NCBI RefSeq assembly: GCF_000426465.1
Contig: NZ_KE384527.1
Location: 382,034-446,033, forward strand
DNA from: Epilithonimonas caeni DSM 17710
GTDB taxonomy: Bacteria; Bacteroidota; Bacteroidia; Flavobacteriales; Weeksellaceae
Reading direction: 5' to 3'
Length of the DNA stretch: 64,000 nucleotides
Shown here: in pieces, positions 1 through 8,356 of the stretch
Layout of the letters: the number at the start of each line of letters is the position of its first letter
Position numbering within the stretch: position 1 is the stretch's first letter
Translations under genes and position numbers: made by a program
Notes under the pieces: generated by a model
Database searches by the model: none
What the model was told of the DNA's origin: nothing
Seen by the model: the letters and a program-made list of their open reading frames with translations, nothing else

Positions 1-1281
1 TATTCTTAATATTTCTTTATTATTTTCTGATAGAGATTTTGGTGTATCGATGAGTTCAGCAGTGCTATCTTTTACCATGATCACATTCCTATCCATCGTT
101 CTGTAGCTCAGATGGTTGAAAGCGATATTTTGAGAAGTATTCTCTAACCAGATATTGCCATCCTCTGTCGGCACACAAAGTATCACATGATTACCGTCCA
201 TCTTTGGAAAATCCTTATCAAAGACCTTTGCTGTTTTATCACTATAGATAACTGAATAATAAGATGGTATGCCAGCGGCTTTCAAAAGAACTCTCATATA
301 ATTGGTCAGAGCTTTGCAATCTCCATAACCTTTTTTCCTAACATCATCCGCAGACATCGGCTGCCAGCCTCCAATGCCTATCGCAACAAAAACATACCGA
401 GTTTTGCTCTGCATATATTGATAGATCTTCTGCACTTTTTCAGAAACAGTCCCTGTAAGAGCAAGAGCATCAACCTCTTGTTGAATTTCCGGAGTGACAA
501 CAGAAACAGGCTCCAACAAACCTTTGTACCAATTAGCAAAACTGTTCCAATTAGAAAAATCGCCACAAACACCTTTCAAACAAGCTCTGTCTAACGCAAA
601 TTCTACTTTGGAAACAACCACTCTTTGATCCGGCGAATAACTCTCATCTTTATAGGCCGGAAGATTTTTGTAAACCGCTTTTAAAAAATTATCAGATTCT
701 GTGATTTCTGCTTTTCCAAAAGATGTTTCTGTGACTTTTTTACGAAGCTTGATGCCAGATTCATTTTTGAATTCCACACTCCAATTTTGCACTGAAACAT
801 TTTCGTCCATATAGGGCTGCAATACAGGGAGGAATACTGTGTCTGACGACCTTTCCGTATAAGAAGTCTCTATAGTGTAAGGATAAACCGGATTAATAAT
901 TCTCATTCTCAAAGCTCTGTCATCAGAATACAAATAAGAATCGTCTGACTGGCTCACATCATTCAAATCACTTTTTGAGTAGGTTTTGATTTGTTTTCCA
1001 TTCTCATCCAGGACTTTGATCTTGATATCAGAAATTTTGCTGTATTTGTCATAAGGAATATAGACGTATGAGTTGCCTTCGCCCGCTTTATTTAATATCG
1101 AAATAATGATTTTCTTTTTTAATTCAATACTATTTTCAGCTTTGATAACATACTCAGAACTAATGTTACGAATTACAGCATTCGCATCTTTCTTAAGTTC
1201 TTCAGGAATTTCTGAAATACCGTAATTCTGTGACAACATCCTTACAGAGATGACCACAAACAGGGTTATTAGTTTTTTCAT
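1..1281 (-). CDS. DUF3857 / transglutaminase-like exported protein (C-terminus cut by window edge)
   Basis: Open frame of 427 codons from an ATG at 1281, still open at base 1, so the C-terminus lies outside the window. A short signal peptide (MKKLITLFVVISVRMLSQ) is followed by a beta-rich DUF3857-type region (about residues 20-230) and a transglutaminase-like core (about 270-400). The core has the Cys in YGDCKALTNYM (C322) and a His in DGNHVIL. The usual Asp (WLDAT in many relatives) reads WLENT here, so the third catalytic residue may be altered. Bacteroidota proteins of this type are periplasmic or surface-exposed and of unclear substrate. The start lies 15 bp beyond the ferritin stop on the same strand, so the two may be cotranscribed. 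Confidence 0.8.
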   Translation of the reverse strand, partial: MKKLITLFVVISVRMLSQNYGISEIPEELKKDANAVIRNISSEYVIKAENSIELKKKIIISILNKAGEGNSYVYIPYDKYSKISDIKIKVLDENGKQIKTYSKSDLNDVSQSDDSYLYSDDRALRMRIINPVYPYTIETSYTERSSDTVFLPVLQPYMDENVSVQNWSVEFKNESGIKLRKKVTETSFGKAEITESDNFLKAVYKNLPAYKDESYSPDQRVVVSKVEFALDRACLKGVCGDFSNWNSFANWYKGLLEPVSVVTPEIQQEVDALALTGTVSEKVQKIYQYMQSKTRYVFVAIGIGGWQPMSADDVRKKGYGDCKALTNYMRVLLKAAGIPSYYSVIYSDKTAKVFDKDFPKMDGNHVILCVPTEDGNIWLENTSQNIAFNHLSYRTMDRNVIMVKDSTAELIDTPKSLSENNKEILRI

Positions 1282-1296
1282 CAACAAAATAAAATA

Positions 1297-1806
1297 TTAG
1301 TTCTCAGCAGCCGGATTAAAAACCCTTTGTGCCAATTCCTGATCGAATAGATACAATGCAGAAGGATTATCCTTTACCATTTTGATTTTCGTTACCAATA
1401 GAGAAGCGCTAGATTCCTCTTCCACCTGCTCATTAATGAACCATTGGAGGAAGCTTGTCGTCGCAAAATCACCTTCATCATTGGCCACTTTCACGATATT
1501 GAAAATACTCTTTGTCACCAATCTCTCATGATCAAGCGCTTTTTCAAAGATTTCCTGGGCATTGTTGAATTCGTGCGGCGGCTTTGGAACTTCGTTCAAA
1601 ATGATTTGTCCTCCGATGTCGTTCACATAATCGAACATTTTGTCAGCGTGCATCAATTCTTCTTTGGATTGTACACGAAAATAGTTCCCGATACCTTCCA
1701 GATCCTGTGCGTAAAACCAGGCGCTCATAGAAAGATACAATTGTGCCGCATATTGTTCTTTGGTAATTTGTTCATTGACCAATGTGATAATTTTCTCTGA
1801 AACCAT
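1297..1806 (-). CDS. ftnA: non-haem ferritin
   Basis: 169-aa cytoplasmic iron-storage ferritin, the normal length for bacterial FtnA. The ferroxidase residues are all in place in E. coli-like numbering: E17, Y24, E50, H53 (SKEELMHADK), E94, Q127 and E130. It should oxidise Fe(II) and store Fe(III) in a 24-mer shell. The frame stays open upstream to 1902, but the ATG at 1806 matches the family N-terminus (MVSEKIITLVNEQ), and a TAnnTTTG box lies 40 bp upstream of it inside the would-be extension. It is followed closely by the transglutaminase-like gene. Confidence 0.93.
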   Translation of the reverse strand: MVSEKIITLVNEQITKEQYAAQLYLSMSAWFYAQDLEGIGNYFRVQSKEELMHADKMFDYVNDIGGQIILNEVPKPPHEFNNAQEIFEKALDHERLVTKSIFNIVKVANDEGDFATTSFLQWFINEQVEEESSASLLVTKIKMVKDNPSALYLFDQELAQRVFNPAAEN

Positions 1807-1846
1807 AACTTTTTTATATTTTTTATAAAATTTTAACTTTAAAGCC

Positions 1847-1854
1847 CAAATATA
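1847..1854 (-). promoter_or_regulatory. -7 box (TATATTTG) for ferritin
   Basis: Exact match to the Bacteroidota -7 consensus TAnnTTTG, 40 bp upstream of the ferritin ATG. No clear -33 TTG: that region is taken by the terminator of the preceding gene. Confidence 0.55.
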
Positions 1855-1886
1855 AAAAAAAGAGCCGTTAAAAATATAACGACTCT
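1853..1886 (-). terminator. terminator of the Spy-like gene
   Basis: On the minus strand AGAGTCGTTA pairs with TAACGGCTCT (one G-T pair), followed by a run of eight T. It lies just after the stop at 1914, and its T-run touches the ferritin -7 box. Confidence 0.75.
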
Positions 1887-1913
1887 TTCTGAAATTAATC
1901 ACTAACTAAAAAC

Positions 1914-2294
1914 TTATTTCACAACTGCTGAATTAGCACTTTTTCTTTCTTGGAACTTTTCTTTTCTTTCTGCCATTTTTTTAGCTTTCAACTCTTGGAA
2001 TTTTTTGAATTGTTCCGGTGTCAGGATTTTCTGCATTTCAGCCTCATTTTCTTTCATCTTCTGCATTCTGTCTCCTTTTTTAGCTGTCATTTCTTGTTTT
2101 CTTTCAGCAGCCTTGGATTCGTGCAATGCTTTGATCTGTGCCACCTGAGCATCCGTTAGATTCAACTCTTGTTTCATCTTTTGAAGATGTTCTGCTTTCT
2201 TTTGTTCAAAGTTTGCTTTTCTATCTTGTGTTGTTTGAGCAAATCCGAAAACACCTAGTCCAAGAAATGCTGCGCTTAAAATTAATTTTTTCAT
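1914..2294 (-). CDS. small exported Spy/CpxP-like helical protein
   Basis: 126 aa. A signal peptide (MKKLILSAAFLGLGVFGFAQ) is followed by a highly charged, Lys/Glu/Gln-rich helical protein. Two LTxxQ-like motifs, LNLTDAQ (about residue 46) and ILTPEQF (about 91), resemble the LTxxQ repeats of periplasmic Spy/CpxP chaperones and related metal-resistance proteins. Small proteins of this kind are common in Flavobacteriia. A periplasmic chaperone or stress role is inferred from the motifs only. It has its own terminator before the ferritin gene. Confidence 0.7.
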   Translation of the reverse strand: MKKLILSAAFLGLGVFGFAQTTQDRKANFEQKKAEHLQKMKQELNLTDAQVAQIKALHESKAAERKQEMTAKKGDRMQKMKENEAEMQKILTPEQFKKFQELKAKKMAERKEKFQERKSANSAVVK

Positions 2295-2390
2295 TTTTTG
2301 ATTGATTTTAATATTAATAAATTTTATCTGTTAGTTTGATGTCAATTTTTAATCCAGGTTAAAATTTCAAATAATAAAATTTGTTAAATT

Positions 2391-3320
2391 TTATCTTGAG
2401 ACAAATCTGGTTCCAGAACCTCTTCCATTATTTTGGGATCTTGGAGCAGAATTTCTTTGGTCAGAACGCTCATTACTTCTGTTCTCGATTTTTCTTTCAG
2501 AGTTTTGATTTTGTCTGACTCTGCCTCCCTCATTTCTAATACTTGGCGATGGCTGGTTTCTCACATTGGCAGAGTTACTTCCGTTTCTTATTCCTCCAAA
2601 GTTACCTTCTCTTGTCCCTCCAGAATTTCTTATCTCATTATTTTCAGAGCTTCTGATTCCTCCCCGATTATTTCCATTAGAACCACTTCTTGGATCATCA
2701 TTTCTGATTCCGTTATTTCTGATTGGATTTATCATACCTTGGTTTCTTACATTTTCTCTAAATCCTTCTCTGAAGTTTCCTCGGTTGACTTTATAGATAT
2801 TGATATTCACATTTCTGTAAACAGGTCTTACCGGATATCGTCTAGCATAGAAGTTAACGCAACGGTTTCTGTAATATACGAACGGACTTGCTCCACGGAA
2901 ATAAACATTCTGATAAACGACGAAGATTCTTGGTCCTAAAATGTGTTGAAGGGCATAAAATCTGTCATAGTACCATCTATCCGGATTCCATCTGTAATAA
3001 GAGTTCCAAGCCGCATAAGATGCAAAACGATTATTCAGAATCATGATCTGATTGATTTGGAACGGGCTCAAACGATATTGTACAAAAAATTGATTCCAGT
3101 TCACAGAGAAAACCGCATTTCGGTAATCGTTGTAATAACCTTGATAATATTGGTCGGGATAATAATCCGTTGGATAGTTGTAATAATAATCATCCGGATA
3201 ATCGTAGGAATCATCATAATATTCGTATCCGTTATAATCGGTTGGATAAGTGTCGTAGTAATCTTGTGCAGAAACTAATCCACCAAAAATAATAGCAAGT
3301 GTTAAAAATATCTTTTTCAT
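2391..3320 (-). CDS. exported Tyr/Asp-rich, Arg/Asn-rich hypothetical protein
   Basis: 309 aa with signal peptide MKKIFLTLAIIFGGLVSAQ. Residues 20-70 are extremely rich in Tyr and Asp (runs such as YDDSYDYPDDYYYNYPTDYY). Residues 75-175 form a compact, aromatic, more ordered region (FFVQYRLSPFQINQIMILN). The last 130 residues are low-complexity Arg/Asn/Ser/Gly (GNNRGGIRSSENNEIRN), strongly basic and probably disordered. No catalytic motif was recognised. An acidic head and basic tail suggest an exported protein that self-associates or binds polymers; this is inference. Confidence 0.7.
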   Translation of the reverse strand: MKKIFLTLAIIFGGLVSAQDYYDTYPTDYNGYEYYDDSYDYPDDYYYNYPTDYYPDQYYQGYYNDYRNAVFSVNWNQFFVQYRLSPFQINQIMILNNRFASYAAWNSYYRWNPDRWYYDRFYALQHILGPRIFVVYQNVYFRGASPFVYYRNRCVNFYARRYPVRPVYRNVNINIYKVNRGNFREGFRENVRNQGMINPIRNNGIRNDDPRSGSNGNNRGGIRSSENNEIRNSGGTREGNFGGIRNGSNSANVRNQPSPSIRNEGGRVRQNQNSERKIENRSNERSDQRNSAPRSQNNGRGSGTRFVSR

Positions 3321-3493
3321 AACTTTTTATTTTAAAAATTGAATTCGAAAATCCATTTTTCCCTTGAAATGAAACTTTCTATCTTTTGGATATTGACGGA
3401 TAATAAAAGTTAAACGAAAAGTTAGATTAGAAATTAAAATTGAATCCAAAACCAGAATTTACGCCTGATAATCAGACTAATAATTTTCAATAA

Positions 3494-3523
3494 AAAAGCC
3501 CTTCAAAAATTTGAAAGGCCTTA
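3494..3523 (-). terminator. terminator of the amylomaltase gene
   Basis: Minus-strand hairpin AAGGCCTTTCAA / TTGAAGGGCTTT followed by T-run, 18 bp after the stop codon. Confidence 0.8.
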
Positions 3524-3540
3524 AAATTCATTTTTTCGGA

Positions 3541-6195
3541 TTAAAATCGGTCGCTATTTTCAACCCAACTTGCAACTTTCTGATTGAATCTGTCTTTGGT
3601 TTTCAAATCTTCCAATTTAAGATGCATTCTGTATCGCCAATAGTGTGGAAAAACTGCAGGATTGTTGATTCTTTCTTCATCCATATTCGGGTTCATCAAT
3701 TCATGGTCAGTCGCCAAAAATTCCTGAATCGGGAAAATCGCCAGCATCGCATCTGTGTAAAGATGCTGTTTCATTATCATTTCTGACAATTCCGGAGCCA
3801 AATCCCAAGGCGCAGTTCCATACTGTCCTAATTGGTTATTAAAATATTTCTGAGTCAGATTTCTGTCTTCGTGCCACCATTGTCTCAATGTAGAACTATC
3901 GTGAGAAGAAGCTGTAACAACATTCAGATAGCTTGCATTTTTTGGGTCGTACCAAGCGATATTTTCAGAAGGCATTCTTTGAACTTTCAAAGCGGTAATC
4001 GCCAATTTATCCATCACAACCGGAACTGAATCCGGAACCAATCCTAAATCCTCGCCACAAATCAACATCGTTGTAGAATTCAGCAAAGCAGGTAATTTTT
4101 CCATCGCTTTGTGATACCAAAGCCCATCCTGACGTTTGAAGAAATAATCGTTGTAAACATCATTCAGTTTTGCTTTTTCCCAATCCGGAAGATATTTATA
4201 AGAAGTCGTTTTGGCAATATTGAATCTCGGATGATAAACAACTCCGTTTTCTGTTTCTTCAGTTAAGAATAGAACATTTCCAGCCAAAGAAATCAATTTT
4301 TCTTCCGCCCAATCCCAAGATTCTTTCTTGAAATAATCGGTTAATTTTCTCTGAGTATCAAACTCCGGTTTGAAAGTATAAGTTCCATTATGATGATTTT
4401 CAAAGAAATGATTCTGAACTTTATCCTTCACATCTCCGAAGTTTTCCCAAAGTATAGGATCATTTACGAATGGCTTTACATATCTGTCAAAGCTAAACGG
4501 AATCTGTCTGTCAGCAAATTCTTTCTCAGTTACAGGAAGCGCCGGATAAAAATAGCCCAACAAACCTTGAGTCGCAGAAATCGGCATTCTCCAGATTCTG
4601 AAAAATCCAAGAATATGGTCAATTCTCATGGCGTCAAAATACTGTTCCAGAACTTTGAAACGTTTTTTCCACCATTGGTAACCGTCTGCTTTCATCACTT
4701 CCCAATTGTAAGTCGGGAATTCCCAGTTTTGTCCCAGATCCGAAAATTGGTCTGGCGGTGCACCAGCCTGGAAATCCATTCCGAACAGTTCCGGCTCTGT
4801 CCAGGCTTCTACAGAATGCCTGTAAATCCCAATCGGCAGATCTCCTTTTACAGAAATCCCCAAATGGTGCAGATATTCCACAGCGTCTTGTAACTGCAAG
4901 TGCAATTGATACTGAATCCAAGCGTGAAGCATCACTTGAAAGTATTCTTTATGTTTTGGCGAATAAAGTGTCGCTACTTTTCCAGCAACATATTTTTTAT
5001 GAGTCTTCCATTCATTAAAGTTGGGCGTTTTGTATTTGTCTCTCAAAACACAAAAGGCAGAGTAAGGCATCAGCCATCCCTCATTATCTTTAATGAACTT
5101 TTTGAAGTTTTTATCTTTAAGAATAGCCTCTTGATTTTCCTCGAAAACAGCTTTTGCATATTTCCATTTTCCGGAAATCATCTGCTCATAATCAATCAGA
5201 GATAAAGCATTAAGTTCTGCTTTTTTCGTTTGATAATCTTCAACCAAATCTTTTGGTAAAGCATACTCTAATTTTTCAATCGAAAGATATTGCGGATGAA
5301 GTGCATAAACCGAAATCGCTGCATAAGGATAAGAATCTGTCCAACTGTAATTCGCCGTTGTATCGTTGATCGGTAAAATCTGGATCACAGACAATTTGGT
5401 TTCATTGGCCCAATCTCCCAATTTTTTGATGTCAGGAAATTCTCCAACACCAAAACCGTCTTCTGTTCTCAAAGAGAAAACCGGAACCGCAACGCCCGCA
5501 GAATGCCAAAGCGTATGATTATCGAATTTAAAATAATGGTCAGCTTTCACATAAAGAATATCCTTGTTTGGATTTCCAAAAACCCAACGATTTTCGTTTG
5601 GTTCTATGTAAAAAACTTGGCCTGTATTTTTATCTTTGATGGCGTATTTGTAAAGAATCGTCTGATGAGAATTGATTTCTACGCCGGTTTCCCAAACACC
5701 GTAATCAGTTTCATTCAGTTCGATTGCCTTTTCATAATCCCAGTTTCCCAAAGCATCAACATTGCCAATCAAAACCAATTTCCAATTCGGATGATAAAGT
5801 GGTGCTTCTATCCTAAAAAGATGCGTATGCTTCTTAACAACAGGTTGTTTCGCAGGCTGAAAACCTTGTAGACGATTGTGAAGGATTTTGTTGGTGAGAT
5901 AATTTTCCGGAAAATTTTTGAGATTCCATTGGTCAAAAATTACAAATTCTTTGAAGCTGTTCGGAAGATTGAGCTGATGAAAAGGAATCTCTTCCTCCAA
6001 AACCTCCCCATCTTCCTTCACGACAAGATATTTGTAGAGAATCAATTTAGAAAAATAATCAATTTCTGTGGTCCAGTTATTATTTTCGGAATAAGCTAAG
6101 TCGTAGTCACGATGCTCATTTTTGTCGTCAAATAGGCGCAAAATGAGTCTCTGGCCAACTTTTGTCCCGAAGTTAACACTAAAGTATAGTTTCAT
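3541..6195 (-). CDS. malQ: 4-alpha-glucanotransferase (GH77) with N-terminal starch-binding domains
   Basis: 884 aa, no signal peptide, so probably cytoplasmic. Two CBM20-like starch-binding domains (about residues 1-110 and 125-225) precede a GH77 barrel. Catalytic residues are visible: nucleophile D526 in MRIDHILGFFRIW, acid/base E715 in CGEDLG, and the H765-D766 pair in SSHDSSTLRQWW. The length and the two CBM20 domains match the plant DPE2-like disproportionating enzymes rather than the roughly 500-aa classical MalQ. It would move alpha-1,4-glucan segments between maltodextrins or glycogen. No other glycogen or maltose gene is nearby. Confidence 0.93.
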   Translation of the reverse strand: MKLYFSVNFGTKVGQRLILRLFDDKNEHRDYDLAYSENNNWTTEIDYFSKLILYKYLVVKEDGEVLEEEIPFHQLNLPNSFKEFVIFDQWNLKNFPENYLTNKILHNRLQGFQPAKQPVVKKHTHLFRIEAPLYHPNWKLVLIGNVDALGNWDYEKAIELNETDYGVWETGVEINSHQTILYKYAIKDKNTGQVFYIEPNENRWVFGNPNKDILYVKADHYFKFDNHTLWHSAGVAVPVFSLRTEDGFGVGEFPDIKKLGDWANETKLSVIQILPINDTTANYSWTDSYPYAAISVYALHPQYLSIEKLEYALPKDLVEDYQTKKAELNALSLIDYEQMISGKWKYAKAVFEENQEAILKDKNFKKFIKDNEGWLMPYSAFCVLRDKYKTPNFNEWKTHKKYVAGKVATLYSPKHKEYFQVMLHAWIQYQLHLQLQDAVEYLHHLGISVKGDLPIGIYRHSVEAWTEPELFGMDFQAGAPPDQFSDLGQNWEFPTYNWEVMKADGYQWWKKRFKVLEQYFDAMRIDHILGFFRIWRMPISATQGLLGYFYPALPVTEKEFADRQIPFSFDRYVKPFVNDPILWENFGDVKDKVQNHFFENHHNGTYTFKPEFDTQRKLTDYFKKESWDWAEEKLISLAGNVLFLTEETENGVVYHPRFNIAKTTSYKYLPDWEKAKLNDVYNDYFFKRQDGLWYHKAMEKLPALLNSTTMLICGEDLGLVPDSVPVVMDKLAITALKVQRMPSENIAWYDPKNASYLNVVTASSHDSSTLRQWWHEDRNLTQKYFNNQLGQYGTAPWDLAPELSEMIMKQHLYTDAMLAIFPIQEFLATDHELMNPNMDEERINNPAVFPHYWRYRMHLKLEDLKTKDRFNQKVASWVENSDRF

Positions 6196-6266
6196 TTATT
6201 AAGGTCTATTAATATTGATGCAATTTAACGATTTATTGAATTATAAATAATATTCCTGTAAAAAAA

Positions 6267-6998
6267 TCATTTTTTACTAATTCTTTCCAAATATGCACCA
6301 ATATTATTATCCAAAGAAACTGTAAGTCCGCCAATATTTTTGGCTTTCATATACATCAGGACTTTTTCGTCCTGCAATGCAAACATCAGAAAATCATTCA
6401 TATTTTTAGGCTCAATTCCTGCATCACGAAAATATTCCCAATCTACATTATTTTTGACCCAAGCCAAACCTTCCTGTAAATCTTCGTATTTGTAAAGCCG
6501 TCGCAATCTTCTCGACTTCCCACTGACAACATCATAAATCGCCTGAAAATTAAGCATTGGAGGAATGCCGATCAAAGGTTTTACAATATCATCCACAGCA
6601 TCAGCCGGTTTTTCACGTGGTTTTTCCGGTCCTTTTGGTAATCCGATATCCTTTCTAAGCTTTTCTTCCTGAGATTCCGCAATTCTTTTGTTGATCATGC
6701 TAACCTCCTCTATCTCTTGTGGAATTTTCTCAAGTTGAACAACCTGGAAATTATTAGAAGTGATGATGGTCTTCGCAAGTCTGTAGCCCTCCTTTGCAAA
6801 CCGAATCTCATCGCCAATATTTCCACCAATCACAAATTTCCCGTAGGCATCGCTGTATGTTCTTTGGTTGGAGGTCATATTCACAATCAGAACTTTGGAA
6901 ATCATTACTTCATCTTCGGACATTACGTTTCCTGAAATATTCTGAGAAAAAATAAATCCTGCCAAAACGAGAAAAATGATTTGTAAAAGTCTTTTCAA
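6267..6998 (-). CDS. exported carboxypeptidase-regulatory-like protein (paralogue A)
   Basis: 243 aa beginning at a TTG codon (reading MKRLLQIIFLVLAGFIFSQ, a good signal peptide); no in-frame ATG lies before the signal peptide. Residues about 20-90 resemble the CarboxypepD_reg-like / TonB-plug-linker beta domain (ISGNVMSEDEVMISKVLIVN, then YSDAYGKFVIGGNIGDEI). The C-terminal half is helical and unassigned. A clear paralogue starts at 17894 with the same architecture and also a TTG start. Proteins of this type are periplasmic or outer-membrane associated; the function is unknown. Confidence 0.75.
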   Translation of the reverse strand: MKRLLQIIFLVLAGFIFSQNISGNVMSEDEVMISKVLIVNMTSNQRTYSDAYGKFVIGGNIGDEIRFAKEGYRLAKTIITSNNFQVVQLEKIPQEIEEVSMINKRIAESQEEKLRKDIGLPKGPEKPREKPADAVDDIVKPLIGIPPMLNFQAIYDVVSGKSRRLRRLYKYEDLQEGLAWVKNNVDWEYFRDAGIEPKNMNDFLMFALQDEKVLMYMKAKNIGGLTVSLDNNIGAYLERISKK

Positions 6999-7013
6999 AA
7001 GCTATTGTTTGTT

Positions 7014-7021
7014 CAAAAGTA
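7014..7021 (-). promoter_or_regulatory. -7 box (TACTTTTG) for paralogue A
   Basis: TAnnTTTG match ending 15 nt upstream of the TTG start at 6998, which implies a very short leader. The paralogue at 17894 has a box at almost the same distance. Confidence 0.5.
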
Positions 7022-7040
7022 AATTACTTTATCAAAATAA

Positions 7041-7071
7041 AAATACGGTTTAACTTTCATTAACCGTATTT
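7041..7071 (-). terminator. terminator of the T9SS propeller gene
   Basis: Inverted repeat AAATACGGTT / AACCGTATTT, followed on the minus strand by TTTTTATTTTG, 26 bp past the stop at 7097. Confidence 0.7.
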
Positions 7072-7096
7072 CTAAATATTTATGATTGAAAATAAT

Positions 7097-8242
7097 TTAC
7101 TTCACAATGATTTTCTTAGAAACAATCGTTTTACCATTTTCGGATTCTACATTTACCACATAAACACCGGAAACTAGTTTGTCTAATTCAATTCTGTTTT
7201 CAGAATTGGAAATATTGGTAATGGTTTGATTGGAAACCAAATTTCCTGAAACATTATAAACTTTCACATTGGCATTTCCTTTCTGGTTGTCTGCCATTCT
7301 AACATTCACAAAACCTTCGGAAACTATTGTTGGATAAATGTCATTTTTATTATTATCAACAGTCGCTTTATTTGATTTCAAAACATAAGGACTTCCGAGG
7401 TCATAGATTGGCATATCAAGATTATTGTTCATTTTTTCGGACTGTAATGTTTCAAGATTCAAAGTATGGAAAACACCGCCTTTTGCACTGGCCAAAATGA
7501 TTTTTCCTTCAGAATTGACAGCCGCTCCATTGATGGAAAAATTCTCAGGCAAGGATTTTATCTTTCCGATGAATTTAGCTTTCATATCTTTCACTTTGAA
7601 GACATTTCCCAAAGCAGAGAAAACATAGAAATTATTATTCTCATCAGCAATCATATCACCGCCAAAACCAGTCTGCATCTTACTCAGCAGATTTTCTCCA
7701 TTTCCTGAGTCATCTTTTACAATTCCCAGATCTGTAACCGAATATTTACCATCTTTATTAGAAATTTTCAGAAGCTGAGAACCAGAATTAGAAAGTGCAT
7801 AAACATTACCATCACTACCTGTTGCCATTCTGGAAAACTGGGAACCAATGTCACAAGATGTTGGGTTAGAAAGATCATTTTCCAACAAAGTGATGTCTTT
7901 GGTTTTTGAATCCAGAATATAGATATTGGAAGAAAACATCGGCATATAAACCAACTTCCCTCTTCCATCCACAGCCAAAGTTGCAATTTGATTGGATAAG
8001 GCATTGGCTGAAGATTTATTATCCGCAGAAACTTCCTTGTTTAATTTGGTAGAATAAATTCTGGGTTGGTCCTTACCTGACAACAAAATATTTTCAGTAA
8101 TACCTTTTTTGGAATCTAAGGAACGAAAATCCTGAAAAATAATATTTGTAACGTCTTTCCCTGTCAGTGCAAAAATATCTTGCTGAGCAAAAGCCATTGT
8201 ACTAACAGATAACAATAATAAAGTAGATAAAGTTTTTTTCAT
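7097..8242 (-). CDS. T9SS type A sorting-domain protein with propeller-like repeats
   Basis: 381 aa. Signal peptide MKKTLSTLLLLSVSTMAFAQ. Residues about 75-285 contain repeated short beta motifs (IATLAVDGRGKLVYMPMF, SRMATGSDGNVYALSNSG, NSEGKIILASAKGGV) typical of a six- or seven-bladed propeller. The C-terminal roughly 75 residues (from IYPTIVSEGFVNVRMAD to VSKKIIVK) form a T9SS type A domain, with KVYNVSGNLV and LVSGVYVVNVES as hallmarks. The protein should be exported and anchored or released at the cell surface. Ligand or activity cannot be told. Flanked by its own terminator. Confidence 0.85.
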   Translation of the reverse strand: MKKTLSTLLLLSVSTMAFAQQDIFALTGKDVTNIIFQDFRSLDSKKGITENILLSGKDQPRIYSTKLNKEVSADNKSSANALSNQIATLAVDGRGKLVYMPMFSSNIYILDSKTKDITLLENDLSNPTSCDIGSQFSRMATGSDGNVYALSNSGSQLLKISNKDGKYSVTDLGIVKDDSGNGENLLSKMQTGFGGDMIADENNNFYVFSALGNVFKVKDMKAKFIGKIKSLPENFSINGAAVNSEGKIILASAKGGVFHTLNLETLQSEKMNNNLDMPIYDLGSPYVLKSNKATVDNNKNDIYPTIVSEGFVNVRMADNQKGNANVKVYNVSGNLVSNQTITNISNSENRIELDKLVSGVYVVNVESENGKTIVSKKIIVK

Positions 8243-8304
8243 AGTTGATATTTTAAATTACTATGACTAAGTTAGTTATTTTTAGAATACAACGTTACAT
8301 TCAA

Positions 8305-8336
8305 CAAAAAAACCTTCCGCTTTTTACGAAAGGTTT
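8305..8336 (-). terminator. terminator of cysS
   Basis: Minus-strand hairpin AAACCTTTCG TAAAA AGCGGAAGGTTT then a T-run, 20 bp after the cysS stop. Confidence 0.8.
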
Positions 8337-8356
8337 AATATTATTATTTTAAATAA

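Noticed and set aside
1807..1902. N-terminal extension of ferritin to 1902
   Set aside because: It would run through the -7 box and the terminator of the upstream gene and does not match ferritin N-termini.
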